In this document: piece after piece, positions 8,928 through 16,817 of the stretch
Numbering within the stretch: the first letter of the stretch is position 1
Layout: each line of letters begins with the position of its first letter
Assembly: GCA_035545255.1 (NCBI GenBank)
Contig: DASZYR010000091.1
Location: 1 to 26,276 of the forward strand
Reading direction: 5' to 3'
DNA from: Dokdonella_A sp035545255
GTDB lineage: Bacteria; Pseudomonadota; Gammaproteobacteria; Xanthomonadales; Rhodanobacteraceae
Length of the DNA: 26,276 nt
Notes under the pieces: generated by a model
Database searches by the model: none
Told to the model about the DNA's origin: nothing
The model's input: only the letters and a program-made list of their open reading frames with translations
Program-made: the position numbers and the translations under genes

Positions 8928-11900
8928 TCATTCGGCGGAGCACGCGGTCAGCGGAGCGAGATGCAAAGTTCCGCTGAGTCCGCGATAGGCGCCGGCCATG
9001 ACCGTGCTGTCGAACTGGTATGCGAGCGTCGCCGACGTGCAGCCCTGCATCGTCAGCGTGGCCTGTCCGACGCGCACGGTCGTCGTCCCCGGCGCATCGT
9101 CGAACGAGCCGCCGAGTGTCGAGTAGATCGGCACGACGACGGCGCCGCCGCTCGCCGACGAAAGATCGGTCTGGAGCGTGAACCAGCGCTGCGTCGTCGG
9201 ATCGTCGGCGGCGCCGGCCGGATCGAACGTGAACCATGCGCCGAACAGGAGACCCGCCGATGCGCCGGACGACGGCGTGACCGAAAGCTCGATGCCCTGA
9301 CCGCCCGCCGCCGGATCGAACCACGCGCCGCTCTGGTTCGTGTCGAAGCCGTCGTTCGGGTCGGTCGTGGCGACGGCGCCCGTCCCGTTCGTCGCCGCGC
9401 AGTCGTGCGCCTGCGGCGTCAGCCGGACGATGTCGACCGTTCCGCTCGATCCCGCCGCGGCGCTGCCCGTCGCGTCGAATTCGTAGTCGAGCTGGCCGTG
9501 GCCGCAATCGCTGAAGCGAAGCGTCGCCGTGCCGACCGCGTGCGCGCTCGTGGTGCCCGACGCGAACGCGCCGCCGGTGTTCGCGTAGATCGTCAGCGTC
9601 GCCGAATCGTCGCCGGACGACGCCGTGCCCTGGAGCGAGTACCAGTTCAGCGCCGCGGGATCGTTGCCGGCGTCGCCGGAATCCGTCGCCGGCGCATACG
9701 TGAACCACGGCATGAAGATCGTGCCGCTCGCCGGCACGAAGTCGATGCTGAACCCCTGGCCGCCGGCGTAGGGCGCGTACCAGACGCCCGACAGCGCGGC
9801 CTGCGCGACATCGATCGACGGCAGCGGCGACGCGATCGAGCCGATCGCGACGACGTGCGGCGTGTCGCCGCCGAGCAGCGCGTAGCGCAGCGTTCCGTCG
9901 CTCGCGATGCGCGCATTGCGGATGCTGCGCTCGTAATCGCAGGTCGCGCTGCCGCAGCTCTGGTGCGCGATGGCCTCGACGGCGCCGATGGCTGGATCGA
10001 GCACGCGCGTCGTGATCCGCGAGCCGTCGATCGCGTACCAGACCGGCGTGCCGCTCGCGGGATCGATCGCGACGCCGTCCTGCGTCACGGCTTCGAAGGT
10101 GTCGGTCCATGCGACGTTGCCGGTTGCAAGATCGATCCTCGAGACGGTCGATTTGATCGGCAGCGCACCGGCCACGCCGTCGGGTCCGTTGATCGACGAC
10201 ACGTAGAGGTTCGACGCATCGGCGGTCGCATCATTGAAGCCGTACATCGGCGAGACGGCGCCGCCGTCGGCGAGCACTGTCGTCCACCGCACGCCGCCGG
10301 CCGGCGACAACAGCGTCACCCCGAACTTCGTGGCGACGTTGCCGGAAAGGAAGCCTTCGAGCGCCACCGAGCCGTCGTCGAGGCACTGCGCGCCGGCAGC
10401 CGGCGCGGAGAGCGTCGAAACCGCAAGATTCCACGCGACCGAGGCGTCCGGATCGACCCGCGTGACGTTGATCGAATCGCCGTTCGCGACGAGCGCGAAG
10501 CCGCCGTCGCCGCACGCCGCGACGAGGCTCGCATCAGAGTCGATCGTCTGCGTTGCGACGAGCTGGCCCGCGGCGTCGAGCGTCGCCGCCTGGATGCCGT
10601 CGATCGGCGAGCCTCCCCCGTCGACCGGCGCGTAGATCGCGAGCAACGATCCGTTGGCCGCGAATGCGATGCCGCCGATCATCACCGACTGGTCGCCCGC
10701 CGGTACCAGCGTCGCGGTCGAGCTCACGGCGCCGGAGGCGAGCGCATGGCACTCCACGCGCGTTTCCGTCGTATCGCCGAACACGGACACGGGCGTACCG
10801 AATCCCAGCACGCCGTGCGCCGCGAAATTTCCGAGGATGCAGACGCGATCCTGGCCGATCGCGAGCTTGGCATCCTGCCAGTAGCCGTCCGCATCGACCT
10901 TCCATCGCTGGGCGCCGTCCGGCGAAACGGAGCTCAGCGCGACGCGCGAGTCGAACAGCGTATCCGATAGCGGATCGACCGGATCGAGGACATTGTCCGT
11001 CAGGAGATACGCCGTGCCGCCGTCGTCGATCGCGGTGGCGACGGTATCGACTCGCGCGGGCATGGCGTCGCTCGTCGCATACGGACTCGCGATGACGGCG
11101 CCGGTCCGATCCACGTGAACGAATTCGCCGCTTTGCGGCAGATCCGACGGCGTATCCGCCGAATACACGCTGACGAGCGCCGAGGAATCCGGCATCGCCG
11201 CGAGCGAGCTTGCGTAGATCGCTTCGGCGCCGGCCTTCGCGTCGATGTTCGTCGTCGCGAGGACGTTGCCGGTAGAGTCGAAGCGCACGAGCGTCAGCCT
11301 CGTGGCCGGCGTGCTGCCGTTGCCTGAATCCGCAAGAACGAGGACATCGCCGTTCGGCGCGATGCGAAGGCCCGCGTGCCCGTCGATCTCGCTCGAATAC
11401 GATCCCCTCCCGGGCACCGGGATGCTGGTCCACCCGACCGACGAGACGGCGGGGTCGATCTTCTGGAGCATGCGGCCCGAGTCGTCGGCAAGCGGTACAT
11501 CCGTGAACATCGATCCATCGGCCGCCATTGCGAAGCTGCTCGTGCGATCCGCGCCGACAACCGGCGAGCGCGCCTGCGCGAGCGCGTGTCCATCGGTGTT
11601 GTCGATCGCGGCGACGACGAGCGAACCGTCCGCAGCGCGGCCGATCGTGCGCACGTAGCCGGTCGCGTCGATTCCGACCTGCGTGAACGCGCCGTTGCCG
11701 CTCGCGTCGGTGTACTGCCAGCGCACGGCGCCCTTTGCGTCGAGCGCGACGATCGACGGATGCGAAGCCGCCGAATCGTAGCCTGCGACATAGCTGCCTT
11801 CTGCCCTGGCCGGCGTCAGCATCAGCGCGACGAAATTCGCCGGCAGCGCCAGCGGGCCGGCGAAGCCCGCGCCGTCGCCGCCGATCCGGAACACCGAGAT

Positions 11901-12392
11901 CGGATCGGACGCGATGCCCGCGCGCGTCGCGATCCAGAGCGTGCCGCCGCTGTCGCTCGCGAGCGAATCGCACGAGCCTTCGAAGTCGACATCCTGTTTC
12001 CATTGCAGCACGCCGGTCGACGAGCGACGGCTCACCGTGCACGTGGAGATGTTGCTGTCGAGCGGCGTCGGCGTCGCCAGTACGAGATCGCCGTCGATCG
12101 TCTTGGCGAGCATCTGGTTGCCGTACGGGTTCGACGTGACCGAGGCGACCGAGCCGTCGGCACGATAGCGCACGATCGGCGAGGCGAAAGCGTTGCCGAC
12201 GGCCCACGCGCCATTCGCATCCGGCAGGAAGTGCCCCGGAGCGAAGTCGTAGCGGCCGACCGGACTGTCGGCGTAGTCGAACGACACGGCCGAGGCCGCT
12301 CCGAACGCAAGCAGGAGGAAAGCCGATACGAGCGCACGCAAACCGAGCGAGATACGGACGGCATCGGCGTGCAACCGGTTAGTCTCTGACAT
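8928..12392 (-). CDS. Large secreted protein: PQQ-like propeller repeats plus two C-terminal paired-Cys modules
   Basis: The product has 1154 residues. A signal peptide (hydrophobic LRALVSAFLLLAFGAASA, cut near residue 35) directs export. Residues about 40-860 contain repeated beta-propeller-type blades of the pattern x-G-x-x-x-W followed by acidic strands (for example TGVLQWKQD, KGAVRWQYT, DGAQRWKVD, GGVRWTTVL, GNVAWTDTF), as in PQQ-binding or BamB-like propellers. The last third holds two tandem copies of one module (867-998 and 1020-1152): SGxW(Y/F)xPxxGGQG, WFT(Y/F), a (W)(Y/F)xLQ strand, IYxxxGGxF, then a Cys before LxYxFD and a second Cys at the module end. GGGGAG lies 8 bases before the ATG. 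No lipobox, autotransporter barrel or sorting motif is visible. I recognise the module only as a feature of uncharacterised xanthomonad-type exported proteins; the function is unknown. Confidence 0.85.
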   Translation of the reverse strand: MSETNRLHADAVRISLGLRALVSAFLLLAFGAASAVSFDYADSPVGRYDFAPGHFLPDANGAWAVGNAFASPIVRYRADGSVASVTSNPYGNQMLAKTIDGDLVLATPTPLDSNISTCTVSRRSSTGVLQWKQDVDFEGSCDSLASDSGGTLWIATRAGIASDPISVFRIGGDGAGFAGPLALPANFVALMLTPARAEGSYVAGYDSAASHPSIVALDAKGAVRWQYTDASGNGAFTQVGIDATGYVRTIGRAADGSLVVAAIDNTDGHALAQARSPVVGADRTSSFAMAADGSMFTDVPLADDSGRMLQKIDPAVSSVGWTSIPVPGRGSYSSEIDGHAGLRIAPNGDVLVLADSGNGSTPATRLTLVRFDSTGNVLATTNIDAKAGAEAIYASSLAAMPDSSALVSVYSADTPSDLPQSGEFVHVDRTGAVIASPYATSDAMPARVDTVATAIDDGGTAYLLTDNVLDPVDPLSDTLFDSRVALSSVSPDGAQRWKVDADGYWQDAKLAIGQDRVCILGNFAAHGVLGFGTPVSVFGDTTETRVECHALASGAVSSTATLVPAGDQSVMIGGIAFAANGSLLAIYAPVDGGGSPIDGIQAATLDAAGQLVATQTIDSDASLVAACGDGGFALVANGDSINVTRVDPDASVAWNLAVSTLSAPAAGAQCLDDGSVALEGFLSGNVATKFGVTLLSPAGGVRWTTVLADGGAVSPMYGFNDATADASNLYVSSINGPDGVAGALPIKSTVSRIDLATGNVAWTDTFEAVTQDGVAIDPASGTPVWYAIDGSRITTRVLDPAIGAVEAIAHQSCGSATCDYERSIRNARIASDGTLRYALLGGDTPHVVAIGSIASPLPSIDVAQAALSGVWYAPYAGGQGFSIDFVPASGTIFMPWFTYAPATDSGDAGNDPAALNWYSLQGTASSGDDSATLTIYANTGGAFASGTTSAHAVGTATLRFSDCGHGQLDYEFDATGSAAAGSSGTVDIVRLTPQAHDCAATNGTGAVATTDPNDGFDTNQSGAWFDPAAGGQGIELSVTPSSGASAGLLFGAWFTFDPAGAADDPTTQRWFTLQTDLSSASGGAVVVPIYSTLGGSFDDAPGTTTVRVGQATLTMQGCTSATLAYQFDSTVMAGAYRGLSGTLHLAPLTACSAE

Positions 12393-12640
12393 GAAGCACT
12401 CCCCATCAGGCGGATCGCAAGATCATGACGCGCGCGAAGCACCGATCGTCGCAAAAGGCGTCGCGGTTGTCGAAATATCGGGCATCGGGTCGGAGCTCTC
12501 GCGGCGCGAGCCTCGTATCCGGAGATCCCGAGCCGATTGCGACCGAACCTTCGCGCAAGGTCCGCACGCGGGCTTTCCTTTCCGTTGTCCGTGCGTCGGT
12601 GTCCTCGTCCCGTCGCGCGCGCGGGCGGAAAGACGAAAAG
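12393..12640. other. Intergenic gap with no recognised element
   Basis: This 248-bp stretch lies between the sseA stop and the start of the large secreted protein gene, both on the minus strand. It must hold the promoter of the secreted protein gene, whose ribosome site is visible at its left edge. I see no palindrome-family copy, no T-run terminator and no convincing small gene. Confidence 0.5.
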
Positions 12641-13489
12641 TCATCCGGTCGCGACGGCGCGCGACGCATCGCCGATCCACCCGCTCCATGATGGCGCGAA
12701 CACGCGCGAGCCCTGCATTCCGGCCGCTTCCATCGCGAGCAGGTTGTGACACGCCGTCACGCCCGATCCGCACATGTGCACGACCTGCCACGGCTGGAAC
12801 GCGCCGATCAGCGCGTAGAACTCGCCGCGCAGGTGCGTGGGCGACTTGAAGCGCCCGTTCGCGTCGAGGTTTTCGGAAAACGGCCGGTTCAGCGCACCGG
12901 GAACGTGCCCGGCCTTCTTGTCGATCGGCTCGGCATCGCCGCGATAGCGCGGCGCGGCGCGAGCGTCGACGAGCAGGATCGAGCCGTCGTGACGGCGGCG
13001 ATCGAGCTCGTCGGTCCAGACGACTTCGCGGCGGTCGAGCTTCGCTTCGATGCGCGCGCTGCCGCGATTCGCTTCCTTGCCGCTCTCGAGCCGCGAGCCG
13101 GCAGCGCGCCAGGCGGCGAGTCCACCGTCGAGAACGGACGCGTGCTTGTGACCGGCGAGCCGCAAGAGCCACCACAGACGCGCGGCGGCGAGCGCTCCGT
13201 TCGCATCATCGCAAGCGACGACGTACGTTTCCGGAGTCAGATTCCAGCGCGAGAACGCAGCCGAGAGCGCAGCATCATCGGGCAGCGGGTGGCGACCGAG
13301 GCCTTGCGGGCTGAGGTCGGAGAGATCCGTATCGAGGTTCGCGTACGCCGCGCCGGGAATATGCGCAGCCTCGTATTCGCGCCGGCCTTTCGCAGGATCG
13401 GAGAGGTCGAAGCGGCAGTCGACGACGAGCAGGTTCGGATCGTCGAGCCGCCGCGCGAGCGCTTCGGGCGAGATGAGGGGTTCGTTCAT
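12641..13489 (-). CDS. sseA: 3-mercaptopyruvate sulfurtransferase
   Basis: This 282-residue tandem rhodanese transfers sulfur from 3-mercaptopyruvate to a thiophilic acceptor such as cyanide or a protein thiol, probably in the cytoplasm (no signal peptide). The N-terminal inactive rhodanese domain covers about 1-130 (LLVVDCRFDL, HIPGAAYANLD, SVLDGGLAAW). The C-terminal catalytic domain covers about 155-280 with active-site loop C240-GSGVTA. CGSGVTA is the loop typical of mercaptopyruvate sulfurtransferases such as E. coli SseA, whereas thiosulfate sulfurtransferases usually have CRKGVTA. It starts 35 bp after the upstream hypothetical gene, in the same direction, so it is probably the last gene of the DUF1289-nudL-hypothetical-sseA unit. 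The start context (AGG about 8 bases before ATG) is modest. Confidence 0.93.
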   Translation of the reverse strand: MNEPLISPEALARRLDDPNLLVVDCRFDLSDPAKGRREYEAAHIPGAAYANLDTDLSDLSPQGLGRHPLPDDAALSAAFSRWNLTPETYVVACDDANGALAAARLWWLLRLAGHKHASVLDGGLAAWRAAGSRLESGKEANRGSARIEAKLDRREVVWTDELDRRRHDGSILLVDARAAPRYRGDAEPIDKKAGHVPGALNRPFSENLDANGRFKSPTHLRGEFYALIGAFQPWQVVHMCGSGVTACHNLLAMEAAGMQGSRVFAPSWSGWIGDASRAVATG

Positions 13490-13524
13490 GGCGGCGCCTG
13501 TTTCCCTGGCTCGCCGCTAGCGTA

Positions 13525-14178
13525 TCAGGGTCGGGCCGCCGGCCGCTGCTGCGCCTTGAAGGTTGCTCGAAGCTCGGGCGAGACGACGTCGACCTTGCGC
13601 CGCGCCTGAAACAGCGCCCGCTGGCCCGCGGACAGCTGGCAGTTGCGCGAGAGCGTCATCGCGCCGTCGGCGGTCGTCGCGGTCGCATCCTGCACATGGA
13701 CGACGACGGCGAGCGTGTCGCCGAGCGGATCGAGCGCGCGGCATACGTCGTCGATCATCGACATCGAGCGGTAACGCGCACCGCCGACCATGACGGCGAG
13801 GTTTTCGCGATCGAGCCAGATCGCCGAGCGTACGCCCGTGATCGGACGCACGGCCGCGCGTGCGGCCTCATGATCGATCGGACGCATCGCGTCGGGAATG
13901 CGCGCCGAGCGCGTGAAGCTCCCGGTGACCGCTTCGATGTGTTGTCCGGCGTCGCGCGTGTCGCCGACGAGCGCCTCGGCACGCGCAACGACGATGTGGG
14001 CGGCCGTGACGTAAGGGTCGATCGGCTCGCCGGCGCGGGGCGGTTTCGCGGCATCGCGCGCGGCGTGCCAGGCAAGCAACGCGAACGCGGCGCCGACGAC
14101 CGCCAGCGCGGCGATGGCCTCGGCCAGAAGCCGGCGCGGCCGCGAGCGCGAGCGACGGATCGGACGGACGAAATGCAT
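13525..14178 (-). CDS. Unknown membrane-anchored protein
   Basis: The product has 217 residues and I do not recognise a family. An arginine-rich N-terminus (RRSRSRPRR) precedes one hydrophobic helix (about 20-38, AIAALAVVGAAFALLAW), predicting a single-pass anchor with the remainder in the periplasm. The soluble part has an amphipathic helical region (YVTAAHIVVARAEALVGD), then mixed alpha/beta segments including SAIWLDRENLAVMVGG and a strand LAVVVHV. Two cysteines (DDVC and SRNC) could pair. The ATG at 14178 is preferred over one 57 bases upstream because AAGGGGAG lies about 8 bases before it. It sits between nudL (78 bp gap) and sseA (35 bp gap) on the same strand. Confidence 0.75.
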   Translation of the reverse strand: MHFVRPIRRSRSRPRRLLAEAIAALAVVGAAFALLAWHAARDAAKPPRAGEPIDPYVTAAHIVVARAEALVGDTRDAGQHIEAVTGSFTRSARIPDAMRPIDHEAARAAVRPITGVRSAIWLDRENLAVMVGGARYRSMSMIDDVCRALDPLGDTLAVVVHVQDATATTADGAMTLSRNCQLSAGQRALFQARRKVDVVSPELRATFKAQQRPAARP

Positions 14179-14256
14179 GACGGATGGCTCCCCTTGCCCG
14201 GGAAGGAACAAGCAACAAAAGCGCCAAGTGGACAAGTCGCGTCCATCCGGCGCGCA

Positions 14257-14901
14257 TCACGCAGCTTCGAGACGCTTCAGGAGATTCCGGATGATCGACG
14301 CGGTCGCACCCCAGACGCGGCGGCCGTCCCATTCGAACTCGAACGTCGTGCGCGTGCGTCCCTGCCAGTCGAAATCGAAGCGTCGCAGGCGGTCGGGCGC
14401 GAGGATGAAACCGAGCGGCACCTCGAAAACCTCGTCGACCTCGGCGGGATCGGGGCGAACGCGGTAGTCCCCCTGGACGAAGCCCGCGACCGGCGCGACG
14501 AAATAGCCCGAAACCGTCTCGAAGCCGTCAAGGTAGCCGAATGGCTCGACGCGCTCCGCCTCGATGCCGGTTTCCTCGAACGTCTCGCGCAACGCGGCCG
14601 CGACCGCGTCGGCATCGCCGGTCTCGATCGCGCCGCCCGGAAAGCTGATCTGGCCGGCGTGCGTGCGCAGGTGCGCCGTGCGGCGCGTGAGCAGCAGCGA
14701 CAACGCGTCCTCGCGGCGCACGAACGGGACCAGCACGGCCGCGCTGCGGCGCGGCACCGTCGGATCGATCACGTCCGCGAGCTCGGCAAGATTCCAGCCG
14801 GGCGCAACCGGCGGATCGCCGAGCGGACGCACCGCGCGACGCAGGCGTGCGATGTCGCCCGCGAGCGATGCGCTTTGCGGCGCCGAGGCGGACGTGCTCA
14901 T
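14257..14901 (-). CDS. nudL: NUDIX hydrolase, probable CoA pyrophosphatase
   Basis: This 214-residue cytoplasmic NUDIX enzyme is of the NudL/YeaB type, which cleaves CoA and its derivatives to 3',5'-ADP and 4'-phosphopantetheine. The NudL-type signature appears around 78-115: LRTHAGQISFPGG followed by AIETGDADAVAAALRE and TFEETGIE, with Asp at the position occupied by the first Glu of the generic box, as in other NudL proteins. A family-typical tail is VWGATASIIRNLL. The ATG at 14901 overlaps the DUF1289 stop as ATGA, so translation should be coupled; GAGCGCGAGG lies about 10 bases upstream, inside the DUF1289 gene. Substrate preference for CoA is inferred from family resemblance. Confidence 0.9.
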   Translation of the reverse strand: MSTSASAPQSASLAGDIARLRRAVRPLGDPPVAPGWNLAELADVIDPTVPRRSAAVLVPFVRREDALSLLLTRRTAHLRTHAGQISFPGGAIETGDADAVAAALRETFEETGIEAERVEPFGYLDGFETVSGYFVAPVAGFVQGDYRVRPDPAEVDEVFEVPLGFILAPDRLRRFDFDWQGRTRTTFEFEWDGRRVWGATASIIRNLLKRLEAA

Positions 14902-15086
14902 CGGTACGCGGCCTCGCGCTCGGGAAGCGTGCGTTCCATGATGAAGCGGCGCTCGTCCTCGCTCATCGAACGCCAGGCTGCGATTTCCGCGCCCGTGCGC
15001 AGGCAACCTTCGCAAAGGCCGTCCGGCCGCAATTCGCAAAGACCGACGCAGGGGCTCAGGATCGAATTCGGCGGAGCAGGGATCAT
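14898..15086 (-). CDS. DUF1289 small cysteine protein
   Basis: This 62-residue protein has the DUF1289 pattern: PCVGLC (Cys13, Cys17) then GLCEGC (Cys25, Cys28), followed by the helix TGAEIAAWRSMSEDERRFIM. Four closely spaced cysteines suggest binding of a metal or iron-sulfur cluster, but no function is established for the family. It overlaps nudL by ATGA and is likely the first gene of the unit reading to sseA. The start codon is ATG at 15086; the ribosome site is weak. Confidence 0.85.
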   Translation of the reverse strand: MIPAPPNSILSPCVGLCELRPDGLCEGCLRTGAEIAAWRSMSEDERRFIMERTLPEREAAYR

Positions 15087-15317
15087 CGTTTCGTCGAGTC
15101 CGACTTTCGTGGCAATGCTTCGATTTCGCGCAAGGCTCTTCCGCCCTTGCGCCAGCGGAGCGCCGAGGACATTTCGCCAGGACGCCTCGCTCCGATCGAC
15201 CTTGCCTGCATCTTTGCGAGCGAAGCGTGGGAAAAGCGAAAGGCTTCGCGTTTCGCCGCAAGCGGCCGGACGCGAATCCCGTTAGGCTAGTCTCACCGCT
15301 CAGGAAGGTAGACGCGC

Positions 15318-15683
15318 ATGCTAGCGCTCGCAACCAAGGTGGTCGGCGACTACGGCAGCATGCTCGCGCGCGTCGCGCCGGACGTCTATGGTCTTCCGGA
15401 GAGCCTTCTGCCGCATCCGAAGCCGCAGATCCGCGAGGCGATCGTGAGCCTCCTCGAACAGCTGGGTCCGGATCAGGTCGAGATCAAGGAAGGCCTGCGG
15501 CGCGGATACGTCTATCTTGCCCAGTTCGTCGCCGACGACGAGGCCGAGATCGTCTCGCGCGGGCAGGCGAGCATCAACGGCATGGGCGGCGATGCGTCGA
15601 GCGCCGAGCCCGCGATGCGGATCATCAACCGGATCAAGCTCGACATGGAGAAGGCGCTCGAGGAAATGGGCGCTTATCCGTAG
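15318..15683 (+). CDS. Unknown small helical protein
   Basis: The product has 121 residues; I do not recognise a family. It has no signal peptide, membrane helix or cysteine. The sequence reads as several amphipathic helices (MLALATKVVGDYGSMLARV; IREAIVSLLEQLG; GYVYLAQFVADDEAEIV; a final charged helix ending EKALEEMG) with a flexible GMGGDASS linker before the last helix. GGAAGG at 15304-15308 sits 9 bases before the ATG, a good ribosome site that supports a real gene. It is transcribed away from the DUF1289 unit, and its 3' end faces the FKBP gene across a palindrome doublet. Confidence 0.75.
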   Translation: MLALATKVVGDYGSMLARVAPDVYGLPESLLPHPKPQIREAIVSLLEQLGPDQVEIKEGLRRGYVYLAQFVADDEAEIVSRGQASINGMGGDASSAEPAMRIINRIKLDMEKALEEMGAYP

Positions 15684-15728
15684 CGCACGCCGTTGCTCTT
15701 TCCCCGAAAAGGCGTCGCCACGCCGTTC

Positions 15729-15833
15729 CCCCTCTCCCGCGAAGGCGGGAGAGGGGCGGGGTGAGGGCGCTCTTGGCGAAGCGCTTCACTCCGCATGCCC
15801 TCACCCTTCCCTCTCCCGCAAACGGGAGAGGGG
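15729..15833. repeat. Palindrome doublet between convergent genes
   Basis: An inverted pair between the 3' ends of the unknown small gene and the FKBP gene. The first stem is 12 bp, CCCCTCTCCCGC / GCGGGAGAGGGG, with loop GAAG (15729-15756), and its tail ends GGTGAGGGC. The spacer holds TTCACTCCG (15785-15793). The second copy starts GCCCTCACCC with stem CCCTCTCCCG / CGGGAGAGGG at 15809-15832. This is the clearest doublet in the window. Confidence 0.88.
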
Positions 15834-15861
15834 AAATGCGAGGGATGACGGCATCCTGCCG

Positions 15862-16509
15862 TCACTTCACGTCGATGATCTTGATCTCGAGCACGAGCAC
15901 CTGGTTGCCCGTCTGCGGATCGGGCGGCAGGTAGATCGTCCAGTGATCGCCGACCTTCATCTTGGCGACGACTTCCGGAATCTTCGGTCCGAACATCTTG
16001 CCGAGATCGGCCACCTTGGCCTTCACCGGCTCGCCGACGAACGAGCTTTGCAGCTCGCGGCCGCTCGAGTTCGAGACGCGCACGTGGAACGTGAGGTCGG
16101 TGCCGCCCTGGACGGCGCGCCCGTTGCCTTCCTCGATGACGCGGTATTGCACGTCGCCGGGCAGCACGACGACGCCCTTCTTGGCGCGGTTCGCGGCCAT
16201 GAACGCATCGGCGTCGCGCTTGTTGTCCGCGAGCGTCTTGTCCATGTCGGCCTTGGCTTTCTGCTCGAACTTGGCAAGCGCGTCGCGCATCTGCGCCTCG
16301 GGCACGGCTGGCGCCTTTTTCAGGAAAGCGTCCTGGACCGCACGCGTCACGGTGTTGATGTCGACGTCCATCTTGCGGTCGGCAAGGCCCGAGCCGATCT
16401 GGAAGCCGATCGCGTACGAAAGCTTGCCCTTCTCGGACGTGGTGTCCTGCGCCAGCGCGGAGCCCGCCGCGAGCAGCGCTGCGAGCGCGAGTAACCAACC
16501 AAACTTCAT
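15862..16509 (-). CDS. Exported FKBP/Mip-type protein with degenerate active site
   Basis: The product has 215 residues with a signal peptide (1-20, LLALAALLAAGSALA). Residues about 27-110 match the N-terminal dimerisation region of Mip/FkpA-type prolyl isomerases (KLSYAIGFQIGSGL, then the long charged helix EAQMRDALAKFEQKAKADMDKTLAD). Residues 119-215 follow the FKBP fold (VQYRVIEEGNG... to VLEIKIIDVK). Key catalytic-pocket residues are missing: FDSS is LQSS (153-156), the VIPGW segment is FGPKIPEVV, and the flap with its conserved Tyr (AYG...IPPN) is shortened to PPDPQTGN. A chaperone without isomerase activity is therefore plausible. GGAGG lies about 6 bases before the ATG. Confidence 0.85.
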   Translation of the reverse strand: MKFGWLLALAALLAAGSALAQDTTSEKGKLSYAIGFQIGSGLADRKMDVDINTVTRAVQDAFLKKAPAVPEAQMRDALAKFEQKAKADMDKTLADNKRDADAFMAANRAKKGVVVLPGDVQYRVIEEGNGRAVQGGTDLTFHVRVSNSSGRELQSSFVGEPVKAKVADLGKMFGPKIPEVVAKMKVGDHWTIYLPPDPQTGNQVLVLEIKIIDVK

Positions 16510-16580
16510 GCCTGCCTCCAGAAAACTACGGGATATGGATCAAGAGGACTCGCGTCGCGAGCCCGGAAAAAAGGCGCGGT

Positions 16581-16609
16581 AGTTTACCCGAGCGCCACGC
16601 GGGGTCCAA
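16581..16609 (-). promoter_or_regulatory. Candidate promoter of the FKBP gene
   Basis: On the minus strand TTGGAC (16609-16604) and TAAACT (16586-16581) are separated by 17 bp, a weak -35 and a fair -10. The leader would be about 65 bases. It lies in the 308-bp divergent gap 16510-16817, where the only other element I can propose is the -10 at 16780. Confidence 0.35.
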
Positions 16610-16779
16610 CGCGCGATGGCCGAAGGTTCACGGTCGATTCGGCAACGGATTCTTCACACCGGCCGGCGCCCTCGGATTTCCCGCCTTGCCGGGCTGTCTG
16701 TGAACGCGGCGGCGGCCAAAGGTTCGATGACGCGCCGGACTCCGTAACGGCGCTCGGGGGACGAGCGGCCGGCAGACGT

Positions 16780-16785
16780 TATGAT
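16780..16785 (+). promoter_or_regulatory. Candidate -10 element of the enoyl-CoA hydratase gene
   Basis: TATGAT lies 38 bases before the ATG at 16818, matching the sequence and spacing of the DUF4139 gene's -10. No clear -35 is present. The ribosome site (GGGAA just before the start codon) is weak. Confidence 0.35.
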
Positions 16786-16817
16786 CCCCGGCCTGAACGA
16801 CGGCAACCGGGAAACCC

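Noticed and set aside
8793..10970. A long plus-strand frame opposite the large secreted protein gene
   Set aside because: The composition is dominated by Arg and Ala with no recognisable domain, while the minus strand has a signal peptide, ribosome site and internal repeats.
14257..15333. A longer NUDIX protein with a 140-residue N-terminal extension
   Set aside because: The extension overlaps the DUF1289 gene in another frame, while the ATG at 14901 overlaps the DUF1289 stop codon in a typical coupled arrangement and matches the family length.
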